From the NCBI GenBank assembly GCA_022843745.1, contig JALHNB010000067.1:1-35260 (forward strand): DNA of 35,260 nucleotides, written 5' to 3'. Numbering within the stretch: position 1 is the stretch's first letter; every line of letters begins with the position of its first letter. Made by a program: the position numbers and the translations under genes. This document shows positions 1 to 9,183 of this stretch, one piece after another. The DNA is from Anaerolineae bacterium. Lineage in GTDB: Bacteria > Chloroflexota > Anaerolineae > Aggregatilineales > Phototrophicaceae. The notes beneath the pieces are model-generated. The model saw only the letters and a list, made by a program, of their open reading frames with translations, did not search any database and was not told the origin of the DNA.

Positions 1-1
1 T

Positions 2-2110
2 TGGCTTTTTCCTAAAGGAAATGCTGACCGTATTGAGATTATTTCGATAATTGCCTGTCATCATAAGGATGCCGAAACGCTATTTGATATGTATGGCGGT
101 AGGCACGCCCTGAGAGATGAAGCGACTGTCATACGCGAATCGTCATTGCAATTGATTCCACATCTGGCTCGGCAGATCAACCCGAAGACCCGCTGGCATT
201 TGTGGCGCTGGCTTAACGAATGTGGCGAGTCATGGGCTAGTACATTGGGCATCGAAATATCTGATATGCCCCAACTTCTTCCGTTTGAACAGGCTTCCAC
301 AACTAATTTGGAGCGATCCATCTTCCAGGCATTACGCGAATTCGCAGTGATTCGAGAAACACGTTTACCTGAAGAAAAAAACAGCGCACATCTCTACCGT
401 GGCCTCATCCTGACCTCTGACCACGCGGCATCAGCAGGGACACCACCATTCCCTCTGCTCCGATTGACAAAAGATGTCGCTGCTAACCCGCTCCCAGAAC
501 TTGCGAAATGGCGTTCGCATCAGCGCGAGGCCGATCAAGCAGGAGAGGGTTCGGCATTGATGATTGCGCCTACCGGGAGCGGAAAAACCGAAGCAGCCCT
601 GCTATGGGCTGCCCGTCAGATTGAACTACGTCCAGCGTCGAGATTGTTTTATACTCTGCCGTATCAGGCCAGCATGAACGCAATGGCTGAACGTTTGCAG
701 ACTCGGTTTTTTGACCCCGAAAATGATTTGGAAAAGGATCAAGTTACAATCCAGCACAGCCGGGCGACGCTCAGGTTGTATCAGGAGATGATGGAAGCCG
801 ACAGCGGCATAAATCCGAAGGTTGCGACGATAGGGGCAAAGAAACTGACCAATTTGGCAAAACTTAACTACTACCCAGTACAGGTGTTCAGCCCATACCA
901 AATGCTGAAAGCCGCGTACAGCCTGAAGGGCTACGAGGCGCTGCTGGTTGACTACACCAACGGCCTGTTCATTTTTGATGAGATTCACGCCTACGAACCC
1001 AAACGACTGGCGTTGATTATCACGATGATGGGCTGGCTTGCACACAATTATCGCGCCCGTTTTCTAGTGATGACGGCCACACTACCACTAATGATCGAAA
1101 CCGCATTGAAGCGCACCCTGCCTAACTGTGCTGAAATTCTGGCCGATGCGCAAGTTTTCGAGGACTCACGGCGGCATACAGTAGAGCTTCATGATGGTGA
1201 TTTGCAGGAATATCTCGATCAAATCGCGGTCAAAGGTCGCCAGGGCAAAGTATTGATCTGCTGCAATCAAGTGTCACGAGCACAGGATGTCTATCGTCGA
1301 CTGCAAGATGACTACAATTATACCCGTGACGATATGATGCTCCTACATGGACGATTCAATGGCAAAGATCGGACATCTAAAGAAAAGCAATTGGCAGAAA
1401 TTGTTGGTGTAGGCAAGTCGCGCCGCCCATATATTATCGTTGCCACACAGGTCGTTGAAGTCAGCCTTGATATTGACCTCGATACGATCTACACCGATCC
1501 CGCGCCGTTGGAAGCTCTATTGCAGCGCTTCGGGCGTGTTAACCGGGGTCGCAAGGAAAAAGAACTATGCCCCGTGCATGTGTTTCATCAGCCATTTGGA
1601 GAGAGAGAATCGAGACCCTACGATTATCTGCTGGTTGAAGAAAGCCTGAAAACTCTGGAGCGATACTGCGGAGGTGGCGAACCGATTGATGAATCACTTG
1701 TTACGAAGATGCTGGGCGAAATCTACCAGCGCAAAGAAATCATAGATCAATGGCAGAAGGACTATGACAGCGCGGAACGCAATTTTCAGGGCGTTCTTGA
1801 TCGCATGAAGCCTTTCCAATCGGCGGATATAAGCATTTACAAGCAGTTTTATGAGTTATTTGACGGAACGCAAGTGCTGCCTGTGGACTGCGAAACCGAA
1901 TATTATGACGCTCTCGAAAAGAGAGATTTTCTCGCAGCCAGTCAATATCTTGTCAATATCAGTTACGGGCAATATTGGGGATTAAGAAGTAAAGGGTTAG
2001 TAAAGGAACGAGAAAAAGAAGAATATGCCGATCACGTAAATGTCGATTACAGTGAGGAATGGGGATTGAACATTGCAGGCGCATTAGAGGCAAAGGACGC
2101 GGATGTATGA
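2..2110 (+). CDS. cas3: CRISPR-associated helicase/nuclease Cas3 (5' end outside window)
   Basis: Cas3 is recruited by Cascade to unwind and degrade the targeted DNA. The frame is open from base 2, before the first ATG at 89, so the gene starts upstream. The partial HD nuclease part shows the metal-binding pair in IIACHHKD (about 50-70) and the later LTSDHAAS motif (about 410-435). The superfamily 2 helicase follows: Walker A APTGSGKT at 566-589, a DEIH box near 978-989, MTATLP near 1070-1087, VATQVVEVSLDID near 1438-1476 and motif VI QRFGRVNRG near 1520-1546. The C-terminal part after about 1650 is less conserved. The stop overlaps the cas6 start as ATGA. The HD motifs argue against a subtype I-D Cas3', which lacks them; the exact type I subtype cannot be read because the effector genes lie upstream. 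Confidence 0.95.
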   Translation, partial: WLFPKGNADRIEIISIIACHHKDAETLFDMYGGRHALRDEATVIRESSLQLIPHLARQINPKTRWHLWRWLNECGESWASTLGIEISDMPQLLPFEQASTTNLERSIFQALREFAVIRETRLPEEKNSAHLYRGLILTSDHAASAGTPPFPLLRLTKDVAANPLPELAKWRSHQREADQAGEGSALMIAPTGSGKTEAALLWAARQIELRPASRLFYTLPYQASMNAMAERLQTRFFDPENDLEKDQVTIQHSRATLRLYQEMMEADSGINPKVATIGAKKLTNLAKLNYYPVQVFSPYQMLKAAYSLKGYEALLVDYTNGLFIFDEIHAYEPKRLALIITMMGWLAHNYRARFLVMTATLPLMIETALKRTLPNCAEILADAQVFEDSRRHTVELHDGDLQEYLDQIAVKGRQGKVLICCNQVSRAQDVYRRLQDDYNYTRDDMMLLHGRFNGKDRTSKEKQLAEIVGVGKSRRPYIIVATQVVEVSLDIDLDTIYTDPAPLEALLQRFGRVNRGRKEKELCPVHVFHQPFGERESRPYDYLLVEESLKTLERYCGGGEPIDESLVTKMLGEIYQRKEIIDQWQKDYDSAERNFQGVLDRMKPFQSADISIYKQFYELFDGTQVLPVDCETEYYDALEKRDFLAASQYLVNISYGQYWGLRSKGLVKEREKEEYADHVNVDYSEEWGLNIAGALEAKDADV

Positions 2111-3069
2111 GCCAGGAATATTTGATGCGCGGGTTGACGGTTCAACATTTTCTATTCACTGTTCGCCCCATCGAAAGTATTGTCTTTGGAGATCAGACAG
2201 GTTCAGCGCTACGTGGTGCGCTCTATCAGGCACTTTCTGAGAATTTTTGCAGTGAGCGCGATGGCATTGTTACGCCCGGACACCAGGAGCGTTGTCCGGT
2301 TTGCTGGTTGCTGGCTTTTGAAGATCAAACAGCACGTCGAGGACGTGATATACCCCGACCCCTCACGATTGAGCCACCGGATCAGCACCTATATCACAAA
2401 GATGAGCGTTGTACCTTCGGATTTACATTGATTGGTCGCGCACAAAATCTTTTTCCTTATCTAGCACGTGCCGTACAAAAGATGGGCGACTATGGTGTAG
2501 GTAAAGGGCGTGGCCGCTACAAACTCGAAATGATTAGTGAGCACACTCCATTGCTAGATGCAAAACGTGATCTGATGAACCAAAATGTCGTGCGGCAGCC
2601 AACACTACAAATCACACCCGGCCATATTCGTGAAGCCACATTAAATCGACCATCGAACCGAGTGACGATTCAATTGCAGACACCCCTTCGGCTCATTGCG
2701 GCAGATCATCTTGTCAAAACCCCCGACGCAGCCGTTTTTGTGCAGCGATTAATCGAGCGCTGCCAGAGCCTAGCTGCTTACTATGCAGAAAATGATTCGT
2801 TGCCAACTCGTGAAGAATGGTTGCAGACTATGTTTGACCTAAAAAAACAGGCAGAGAGCCTCTCTATTGCCTATGATGATACAGAATGGTTCGACGCATG
2901 GAGTGGCAGCAGAAGAAAAAAGACATATACGCCAATTGGTGGGTTGGTCGGTGTTTTTCGTTGGGAAGGGAATGTAGAAGCGCTATACCCCTGGCTGTTG
3001 TGGGGGCAAAGCCTTCACGTTGGCAAAGATACCGTGAAAGGAAATGGTTGGTACAAAATTACGGGCTGA
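2107..3069 (+). CDS. cas6: CRISPR pre-crRNA endoribonuclease Cas6
   Basis: Cas6 cuts the repeat RNA to release crRNAs that keep an 8-nt 5' handle. The ATG at 2107 overlaps the cas3 stop in an ATGA, giving 320 residues; an ATG at 2059 in the same frame would lie inside cas3 and is less likely. The protein has a CPVCWLLAF motif near residue 60, a glycine/basic stretch (YGVGKGRGRYKLE) near residue 130, and a C-terminal RAMP fold with GGLVGVFRWEG and the closing glycine-rich segment LHVGKDTVKGNGWYKI, as in the PF10040 Cas6 family. It is translationally coupled to cas3. A terminator follows at 3101-3127, so cas1-cas2-cas4 may form a separate transcript. The catalytic histidine was not assigned with certainty. 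Confidence 0.9.
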   Translation: MSQEYLMRGLTVQHFLFTVRPIESIVFGDQTGSALRGALYQALSENFCSERDGIVTPGHQERCPVCWLLAFEDQTARRGRDIPRPLTIEPPDQHLYHKDERCTFGFTLIGRAQNLFPYLARAVQKMGDYGVGKGRGRYKLEMISEHTPLLDAKRDLMNQNVVRQPTLQITPGHIREATLNRPSNRVTIQLQTPLRLIAADHLVKTPDAAVFVQRLIERCQSLAAYYAENDSLPTREEWLQTMFDLKKQAESLSIAYDDTEWFDAWSGSRRKKTYTPIGGLVGVFRWEGNVEALYPWLLWGQSLHVGKDTVKGNGWYKITG

Positions 3070-3100
3070 TGACATTATGGTTATTTTAGTAGTGACATTA

Positions 3101-3127
3101 ACGAGAGGCTTATGCCCTCGTTTTTTT
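3101..3127 (+). terminator. Intrinsic terminator after cas6
   Basis: ACGAG at 3101-3105 pairs with CTCGT at 3117-3121, with a GG/CC pair inside the loop side, and a run of seven T follows. It lies 32 bp after the cas6 stop and about 80 bp before the cas1 start, so it separates the interference/processing genes from the adaptation genes. Confidence 0.6.
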
Positions 3128-3208
3128 ATGCCTCTCCGAATCTTGCGGTACTTGCAATAGTGACGCGCTACATTGCAACCAACGCATACTGGAATCGGGG
3201 GTAATACC

Positions 3209-4228
3209 GTGCCTATTGTTTCGCACCTTATCGCAGATCAATTCGGTTCTCACGTTGGTAAATACAGTGAACGCATAAAGGTTACTCAGAAAGGTGAAAC
3301 GCTGGTGCAAGCGCCGCTTCTCCACTTGGAGTCGGTTCATATTCTCAGTATGGGCGTTAGCATCTCTGCTGATGCTCTCGAAGCGTGCTGTGAGCGTGGC
3401 ATTCCAATCTATTTTCTCGATGGGCGTGGCACGCCTTATGCCAATATCTATTCTGCTGGATTGACCGGAACGGTGATTACCCGACGGGAACAGCTTCGTG
3501 CCTTTGATGATTGGCGGGGTGTTCGGTTAGGCTTACGCATCGCCGAAGGCAAAATCCAGAATCAAGCCATTACGTTGAAATATCTTGCCAAAACCCGCAA
3601 AGACACACCCGTTGGAGAGGAATTACGACTTGCCGCTGGTGATGTGCTCGATCACCTTAGCCGTCTGGACAACCTTAAGGTTCGGTCACTGGAAGAGTTG
3701 CGAGGGAGTTTAATGGCTGTTGAGGGGAATGCCGCCCAGGTCTATTGGGCAGCAGCACGAATGGTTGTTCCCAAAGAATATAGATGGGAACGACGTGAAG
3801 GACGCGGTGCATCCGATCCTGTGAACAGCCTCTTGAACTATGGTTACGGGATTCTCTATAGCCAAATCGAGCGTGCTTTAGTATTAGCTGGCCTTGATCC
3901 ATATGCAGGTTTCATACACGTTGATCGTCCAGGAAAACCCAGCTTAACCCTTGATGTGATTGAGGAATTTCGACAAGTTGCTGTGGATCGGGTCGTTTTT
4001 GGACTGGTTGCCCGAAATTTTATTGTTGAGCAGGATGAGAAAGGTCATATGAGGCAAGAAACCCGACGAGCATTTGCTGACCACATTCTTCAACACCTGG
4101 AATCGGGCGTTCGTTTTGAAGGACAACGGCATCCTCTCCGTCAGGTCATTCAGACTCAGACACGTCGCGTCGCAAGCTTTCTTCGCCAAGTTAACGAGGA
4201 TTACATACCATTCAAAGCGGAATGGTAA
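3209..4228 (+). CDS. cas1: CRISPR adaptation integrase Cas1
   Basis: Cas1 joins new spacers into the leader end of the array together with Cas2. The GTG at 3209 is preferred because GGGGG lies at 3197-3201, 7 bases upstream; this gives 339 residues. A TTG at 3173 in the same frame lacks a ribosome site. The N-terminal beta domain runs to about residue 75. The helical C-terminal domain has the metal site: E172 (in VEGNAAQVYW), H237 (in GFIHVDRPGKPSL), D249 and E252 (in LTLDVIEEFR), matching the E/H/D triad of the family. It is followed 3 bp later by cas2 and then cas4, so the three form an adaptation module just before the array. Confidence 0.95.
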   Translation: MPIVSHLIADQFGSHVGKYSERIKVTQKGETLVQAPLLHLESVHILSMGVSISADALEACCERGIPIYFLDGRGTPYANIYSAGLTGTVITRREQLRAFDDWRGVRLGLRIAEGKIQNQAITLKYLAKTRKDTPVGEELRLAAGDVLDHLSRLDNLKVRSLEELRGSLMAVEGNAAQVYWAAARMVVPKEYRWERREGRGASDPVNSLLNYGYGILYSQIERALVLAGLDPYAGFIHVDRPGKPSLTLDVIEEFRQVAVDRVVFGLVARNFIVEQDEKGHMRQETRRAFADHILQHLESGVRFEGQRHPLRQVIQTQTRRVASFLRQVNEDYIPFKAEW

Positions 4229-4231
4229 GCC

Positions 4232-4483
4232 ATGCACTTGCTATTGATCTATGACATTACCAATGATCGTATTCGAACCAAAGTTTCAGCAGCCTGTGAA
4301 GACTATGGCTTGGATCGTATTCAATTCTCTGCATTTTCTGGGCAGCTTAGTCGTACCCATCAAGAGGAGTTAATCCTGAAAATCGGCAGTTTGTTGGGTG
4401 AAGAATCAGGGCGTGTGCAGCTTATACCTATATCTACAACCGATTGGGAAAAACGATTGGAGATTGTCAACGATGTTGGATGA
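4232..4483 (+). CDS. cas2: CRISPR adaptation protein Cas2
   Basis: This is an 83-residue ferredoxin-fold protein that bridges the two Cas1 dimers during spacer acquisition. The N-terminus HLLLIYDITNDRIRTKV is the family's first beta strand with the conserved YDI motif. A central FSGQLSRTHQEEL segment follows, and the typical VQLIPI strand is near the end. Length is within the normal Cas2 range (about 80-100). The ATG lies 3 bp after cas1, and the 3' end overlaps the cas4 start by 11 bp, indicating translational coupling. Confidence 0.93.
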   Translation: MHLLLIYDITNDRIRTKVSAACEDYGLDRIQFSAFSGQLSRTHQEELILKIGSLLGEESGRVQLIPISTTDWEKRLEIVNDVG

Positions 4484-5057
4484 TCGGCTTCTGTTTACGG
4501 TTACTGATCTGAAGCAATTTACCTACTGTCAGCGAGTCATATTTTACGAACGCTGCTTACCCCATATTCGTCCTCGAACCTTCAAGATGGATGCAGGACG
4601 TGATACTCACGAAGAAGAGGAAAAACGGGCAGTGCGGCGCAGTCTATCCGGTTATGATGTGTTGTCAGGTAAGCGTTTTTTTAATGTCCGCGTGATAAGC
4701 GAGTCACTGGGCTTAAGTGGCGAAATTGATGAAGTTGTTCGCACCTCGGATGGCGAAGTGTTTCCTGTGGATTACAAACTTGCCAAACAAGCAAGTCCAC
4801 ACTATAAGCTGCAGCTTGCCGCTTATGCAATGCTATTGGAAACAGCGGAGAATGTAGCTGTCAAACGTGGCTACATCTATCTCATCCGCACTCGACAGTT
4901 GGTTAAAGTCGCGATCACTTCCACTTTGCGTACACAGGTGGAAACAGCACTCACGACGATGCAGCAAATGATCGAGCAGGAACGGATGCCGGGGGTAGCA
5001 GTGAATCCTAATTACTGCGCAGCCTGTGAGTTCCGACGCTTTTGCAATGATGTTTGA
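4473..5057 (+). CDS. cas4: CRISPR-associated exonuclease Cas4
   Basis: Cas4 trims prespacers and helps select the PAM during adaptation. It has 194 residues from the ATG at 4473 inside the end of cas2. One cysteine is near the N-terminus (FTYCQRVIFYERC) and three close the C-terminal iron-sulphur site (CAACEFRRFC). The RecB-type nuclease core shows GEIDEVV, then VFPVDYKLAK (D and K of the catalytic set) and QLAAYAMLLE (QxxxY motif). Length and cysteine layout fit the Cas4 family. It is the last cas gene before the leader and array. Cas4 with a PF10040-type Cas6 and an HD-containing Cas3 is compatible with several type I subtypes. Confidence 0.93.
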   Translation: MLDDRLLFTVTDLKQFTYCQRVIFYERCLPHIRPRTFKMDAGRDTHEEEEKRAVRRSLSGYDVLSGKRFFNVRVISESLGLSGEIDEVVRTSDGEVFPVDYKLAKQASPHYKLQLAAYAMLLETAENVAVKRGYIYLIRTRQLVKVAITSTLRTQVETALTTMQQMIEQERMPGVAVNPNYCAACEFRRFCNDV

Positions 5058-5224
5058 CGAAACTCTCCCCCCAATCTTGACAGAAACCGAGTTACGAAAT
5101 TGTTGAAGCGAGTTTCCAGATTTCTTCATTGGCACAAAAAACATGGATACAATAAAATGGGTTTTAAGCGCGAAAAAATAATTGTAGGTCATTTTTATCC
5201 TGCGATCCCTGGAAATCATAAGCG
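5058..5224 (+). promoter_or_regulatory. CRISPR leader
   Basis: This is an AT-rich, gene-free stretch between cas4 and the first repeat. The degenerate repeat is at the other end of the array, which places the leader here. A TACAAT at 5148-5153 could be the -10 element of the pre-crRNA promoter; no good -35 is spaced properly (TTGGCA at 5129-5134 is too close). A TTGACA also occurs at 5077-5082 without a matching -10. The leader role is well supported; the exact promoter is not. Confidence 0.7.
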
Positions 5225-7148
5225 ATTTCTAGGTCTACGACCCGACTGAGGGTACTGAAACGCTTGCGCTCGAACACCTGCAAGACCACGACATCTTTAT
5301 TTCTAGGTCTACGACCCGACTGAGGGTACTGAAACAGTTGACGCGGCGGCTGGATGAACAATCAGGAGACGATTTCTAGGTCTACGACCCGACTGAGGGT
5401 ACTGAAACTAGGATTTCCACGTCGGCAGGAAGCGCACGAACTTATTTCTAGGTCTACGACCCGACTGAGGGTACTGAAACACAGGCCGGGCGCTCTCGCT
5501 GCCATCCCGCCGCATGATTTCTAGGTCTACGACCCGACTGAGGGTACTGAAACCAGAGGTTTTCGAGTTGCGGAATACTGTGGTTACAATTTCTAGGTCT
5601 ACGACCCGACTGAGGGTACTGAAACTTCGCCAATAATGACGTACTCTGAAAGCAATTTGATTTCTAGGTCTACGACCCGACTGAGGGTACTGAAACCTGT
5701 TGGAAATCGTCGCGTAGTATTGGTCGCTGAGATTTCTAGGTCTACGACCCGACTGAGGGTACTGAAACTTAACGACATGGAACGCAGCAACCGATTGTTT
5801 ATGATTTCTAGGTCTACGACCCGACTGAGGGTACTGAAACTTCGGATGCGGGCGGCGTTCCTGGAAGGGGAGGCGATTTCTAGGTCTACGACCCGACTGA
5901 GGGTACTGAAACATGTTTTGCCGCTGCCAGATGAGCCAGCAAAGATAAATTTCTAGGTCTACGACCCGACTGAGGGTACTGAAACAAAAGTGGCAAGGTT
6001 CACAGTCACTTTATTATCACAATTTCTAGGTCTACGACCCGACTGAGGGTACTGAAACTTCGACCTGCCGATAGAGTGGCCTCGTTACGTGGGTATTTCT
6101 AGGTCTACGACCCGACTGAGGGTACTGAAACTTCTCAACTTCATAAAGTGTTGACATATCCACCAATATTTCTAGGTCTACGACCCGACTGAGGGTACTG
6201 AAACAGTGTAACCCAGGCAGCGGGCGAGAATCCAAACGCATTTCTAGGTCTACGACCCGACTGAGGGTACTGAAACAGTTTCTTGAGGATGCGTACCGCA
6301 AGAGTAATCACATTTCTAGGTCTACGACCCGACTGAGGGTACTGAAACGATCAGTCGGTGGTGACGGTGTGAAGGCAGGCTTGAATTTCTAGGTCTACGA
6401 CCCGACTGAGGGTACTGAAACTTCGTGCATCGTTTTCGATGATTGAAGCCACCGAACATTTCTAGGTCTACGACCCGACTGAGGGTACTGAAACTGTAGC
6501 ATTCGCACGTCGGGCAGAAGCCCATCGTCATTTCTAGGTCTACGACCCGACTGAGGGTACTGAAACACTGGTGGAAACGCAGCACCGCCTTCACGTTGCC
6601 GAATTTCTAGGTCTACGACCCGACTGAGGGTACTGAAACGCAAAACAAGCCGGTCAGTCGCCGATTGAATACCTATTTCTAGGTCTACGACCCGACTGAG
6701 GGTACTGAAACGAATGACGCGCGATCTGCTGTTCTATCGCATGGAAATTTCTAGGTCTACGACCCGACTGAGGGTACTGAAACTGCCGGATGCGCGAATT
6801 AAATAGGACGTGCTGGCGCATTTCTAGGTCTACGACCCGACTGAGGGTACTGAAACCATCTTTATCACGCTGGCTTGCATGTCGGCTGAGGAATTTCTAG
6901 GTCTACGACCCGACTGAGGGTACTGAAACTTCCAACTCCCCCACACCCGGCCATCCGGGGCAATATTTCTAGGTCTACGACCCGACTGAGGGTACTGAAA
7001 CATTAGGAATGTGGACGTTTACATGAACACTATCCAAATTTCTAGGTCTACGACCCGACTGAGGGTACTGAAACTTCCAGCGAAGTGCGCGATGTGACGC
7101 AGATCGGCATGATTTCAAGCTCTACGACCCGACTAAGGGTACTGAAAA
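5225..7148 (+). CRISPR. CRISPR array, 27 repeats of 37 bp, 26 spacers
   Basis: Twenty-six identical 37-bp repeats start ATTTCTAGGTC, carry a CCCGACTGAGGG hairpin, and end in ACTGAAAC. A final degenerate copy lies at 7112-7148 with four changes, including the last base. Spacers are 34-37 bp and all different. Examples of repeat starts are 5225, 5299, 5372, 5444, 5517, 5589 and 5660, with the last perfect copy at 7038-7074. The ACTGAAAC 3' end resembles the type I crRNA handle, so transcription is on the + strand, in the cas gene direction. Minus-strand ORFs here are repeat translations, not genes. Confidence 0.99.
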
Positions 7149-7269
7149 ATGCCTGTGTTCGGATTTGCGTTCCCAGGAATGTGGATTCCCAAATCCATGA
7201 TCCAATATCTTTGTTCATTCAGATCCATCTTTCCCATACTTCTTTCCCTTCCCTTCCTTACTCTGTACA

Positions 7270-8253
7270 ATGACTCTGTCCATGCGAAGTGAAAACGAGC
7301 AGCGCCCAGTTGAGCTTGACCTTACTCTTGTGACCAGATACGCTGCCACATTTATCTCCCGTACTGACCTCTACCCTGTCCAACAACCGGATGGGCGTTA
7401 CATCACCCTTCATAAGCCGCTGGGACTGAGCCTCATAATGCAGCACCTTTTGGGGCAAATTACGTTAGGCGCATATCTGCTCGATGTCACGAGTACGGCC
7501 AAGTCGATTTGCTTGGATGCCGATACCGATGAGACTTGGCAAGGGCTTCTCACTCTCGCACGCTCTCTGCAACAACAGAATATTCCAGCCTACCTTGAGC
7601 TTTCAAGACGTGGCGGACATCTCTGGTTGTTTACAGAGCCGCTGGATGGCTCGTTTGCTCGACGTTTCGGGAAGCAACTCCTAGCCGAGCATCAACTGTC
7701 GAGTGTTGAACTCTATCCCAAACAAGATCAACTCGTTTCTGGCCCTGGCTCACTCGTTCGCCTGCCTCTGGGTATTCACCGCCTGACCGGACGCAAATAT
7801 CACTTCATCACACCCGATGGCGAACCACTTGCACCGACTTTTCGCGAACAAATTACACTGCTTGCCTCCCCTTCTCGCGTTCCATTCGGCTTCATCATGT
7901 CTTTGCTTGTCAAAACACTCCCCTCTGTCGAAGCACCAAAACCGATACTAGAACGCAATCCCACCTCCCCTGCCCCCGGACATACCTTGTCTGAGCGTAT
8001 CAAAGCCCGAATTTCGGTGCTGGATTTCATCAGCGAGTATGTGCAACTAGACACCAAACACACGGGTTTTTGCCCCTTCCACGACGACCAAAAGCAAAGC
8101 TTTAGCGTCAACGTGGAGCAGAACTATTGGCACTGCTTCGCTGGCTGTCCAGGACAGACGGTGATCGACTTCTGGATGCTGTGGCGTGCCAAGTATGGAC
8201 AGGAGGGTAGTTTTACCGCCACGATCAAAGAACTCCGAGACATGCTGTTTTGA
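7270..8253 (+). CDS. Archaeo-eukaryotic-type primase fused to a CHC2 zinc finger
   Basis: This is a probable DNA primase of a mobile replicon, 327 residues from the ATG at 7270. The N-terminal two thirds look like an archaeo-eukaryotic primase (AEP/PrimPol) domain: an acidic pair D83/D85 in ICLDADTDE, a histidine H117 in SRRGGHLWLF, and a third segment SLVRLPLGIHRLTGRK near residue 165. The C-terminus is a DnaG-like CHC2 zinc finger with C268, H271, C289 and C293 (CPFHDDQ and HCFAGC). The two halves come from different primase worlds, so the protein is a chimera. No helicase domain is present. The 3' end enters the first 8-bp repeat array, and the AAA ATPase gene follows. The 121 bp between the array and this gene hold only a pyrimidine-rich stretch. 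The primase call is good; the exact family is inferred. Confidence 0.75.
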   Translation: MTLSMRSENEQRPVELDLTLVTRYAATFISRTDLYPVQQPDGRYITLHKPLGLSLIMQHLLGQITLGAYLLDVTSTAKSICLDADTDETWQGLLTLARSLQQQNIPAYLELSRRGGHLWLFTEPLDGSFARRFGKQLLAEHQLSSVELYPKQDQLVSGPGSLVRLPLGIHRLTGRKYHFITPDGEPLAPTFREQITLLASPSRVPFGFIMSLLVKTLPSVEAPKPILERNPTSPAPGHTLSERIKARISVLDFISEYVQLDTKHTGFCPFHDDQKQSFSVNVEQNYWHCFAGCPGQTVIDFWMLWRAKYGQEGSFTATIKELRDMLF

Positions 8254-8283
8254 CAGCATACTGTCGCGACAGCATGACAGCAC
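8244..8283. repeat. 8-bp iteron array A (5 units)
   Basis: Five consecutive 8-bp units start at 8244, 8252, 8260, 8268 and 8276. Three read GACAGCAY. Two are inverted and imperfect (GCTGTT, ACTGTC), and the centre is a perfect 12-bp palindrome CTGTCGCGACAG at 8261-8272. The array spans the primase stop codon (8251-8253) and lies before the ATPase gene. The same unit is used in arrays B and C, which suggests one DNA-binding protein for all three. Confidence 0.85.
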
Positions 8284-8376
8284 CTTCTCATTTTCCCTGT
8301 TGATTTGTCCGTAAAGGTATGTCCATAATCAGACTTTAAGGGGGTTTCTCTGAGTCTACTCACTACCGAACCATAC

Positions 8377-9180
8377 TTGGAAGTTTACGGCCTGTCAGAA
8401 GCGCCGTACTCAACCAAGCCTAATGAACGCTACCTTTACCTGACACCAACTCACAAAGAGGCGATTGCGATGGTGGCGAAAGTCATTCGGGATCGTGAAG
8501 GCGGTGCAGTTGTGTATGGCAAGTTTGGTACGGGCAAAACCACCCTCATGCGACGGCTCTACTCCGAGATGCGCGACTTCCCCGACCAATTTCAGGTCGG
8601 TGTCATCGAGAATGCTGGACACTGCCCAACAGAGTTTCAACTAGCTGGCGAGATTATTGAAAGCTTTGGTGCGAAGAGTACACACAATGACCGTAAAGGA
8701 CGCTATGACCAAGTGAAGGAACTGCTCTTTGAGAACTACCACCGCAAGATTACCTCGATTCTGTTGATTGATGAAGCCCAAGAACTCCCTGCAAAAGTCC
8801 TGGAGAGCCTGCGCGGGTATCTCAACTTCGAGACGAGCGACGAGAAAATCTTGCAGATCATCCTGTTTGCCCTGCCAACTATTACCCGCAAGCTGGCCTA
8901 TGCCAAAACGCTGCGTAACCGCCTCTGGCGAACCGAACTGAAGGAAATGACACGCGCCGAGTTAACCGAGATGTTGCGTTGGCGCTTCACTCAGGCTGGA
9001 GGAAAAGTATTTCCTTTTGAGGAATCTGCCGTCAACTACCTGTTTGACCTCACTCAGGGACATCCCCGTAATTCGTGTGGATTGGCACAACTAGCACTGG
9101 AAGTGGCCGCACTGGGAACAGGCCGGATTACTAAAGAAGTGATTATTCAAGTTCAACAGAAACGCTTCTTGGAAGACTAA
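8377..9180 (+). CDS. ExeA/TniB-like AAA ATPase
   Basis: This is an AAA+ ATPase of 267 residues from the TTG at 8377. The opening LEVYGLSEAPYSTKPNERYLYLTPTH (split here by meaning) follows the ExeA pattern FFGLxxxPF...LFLSPSH. Walker A is VVYGKFGTGKTTL (about residues 46-58), Walker B is SILLIDEAQELP (about 127-138), and an arginine-rich segment KTLRNRLWRTEL follows. Relatives serve in transposition (TniB, IstB-like), secretion (ExeA) and helicase loading. The start is uncertain: no ribosome site precedes the TTG, while AAGGGGG at 8338-8344 sits 5 bases before an in-frame CTG at 8350 that would add nine residues. The gene lies between the primase and the small DNA-binding protein (3-bp gap), so a role in replication or segregation of the element is inferred. 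Confidence 0.8.
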   Translation: MEVYGLSEAPYSTKPNERYLYLTPTHKEAIAMVAKVIRDREGGAVVYGKFGTGKTTLMRRLYSEMRDFPDQFQVGVIENAGHCPTEFQLAGEIIESFGAKSTHNDRKGRYDQVKELLFENYHRKITSILLIDEAQELPAKVLESLRGYLNFETSDEKILQIILFALPTITRKLAYAKTLRNRLWRTELKEMTRAELTEMLRWRFTQAGGKVFPFEESAVNYLFDLTQGHPRNSCGLAQLALEVAALGTGRITKEVIIQVQQKRFLED

Positions 9181-9183
9181 ACT

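Noticed and set aside
2-2110. Subtype I-D assignment
   Set aside because: Cas3 keeps HD-domain motifs, which I-D Cas3' lacks; effector genes are outside the window, so the subtype is left open.
5164-7273. Several ORFs of 60-170 residues on both strands with repeated FQYPQSGRRPRN or STTRLRVLK segments
   Set aside because: They are translations of the CRISPR repeat; the repeating peptide matches the 37-bp unit plus spacer.
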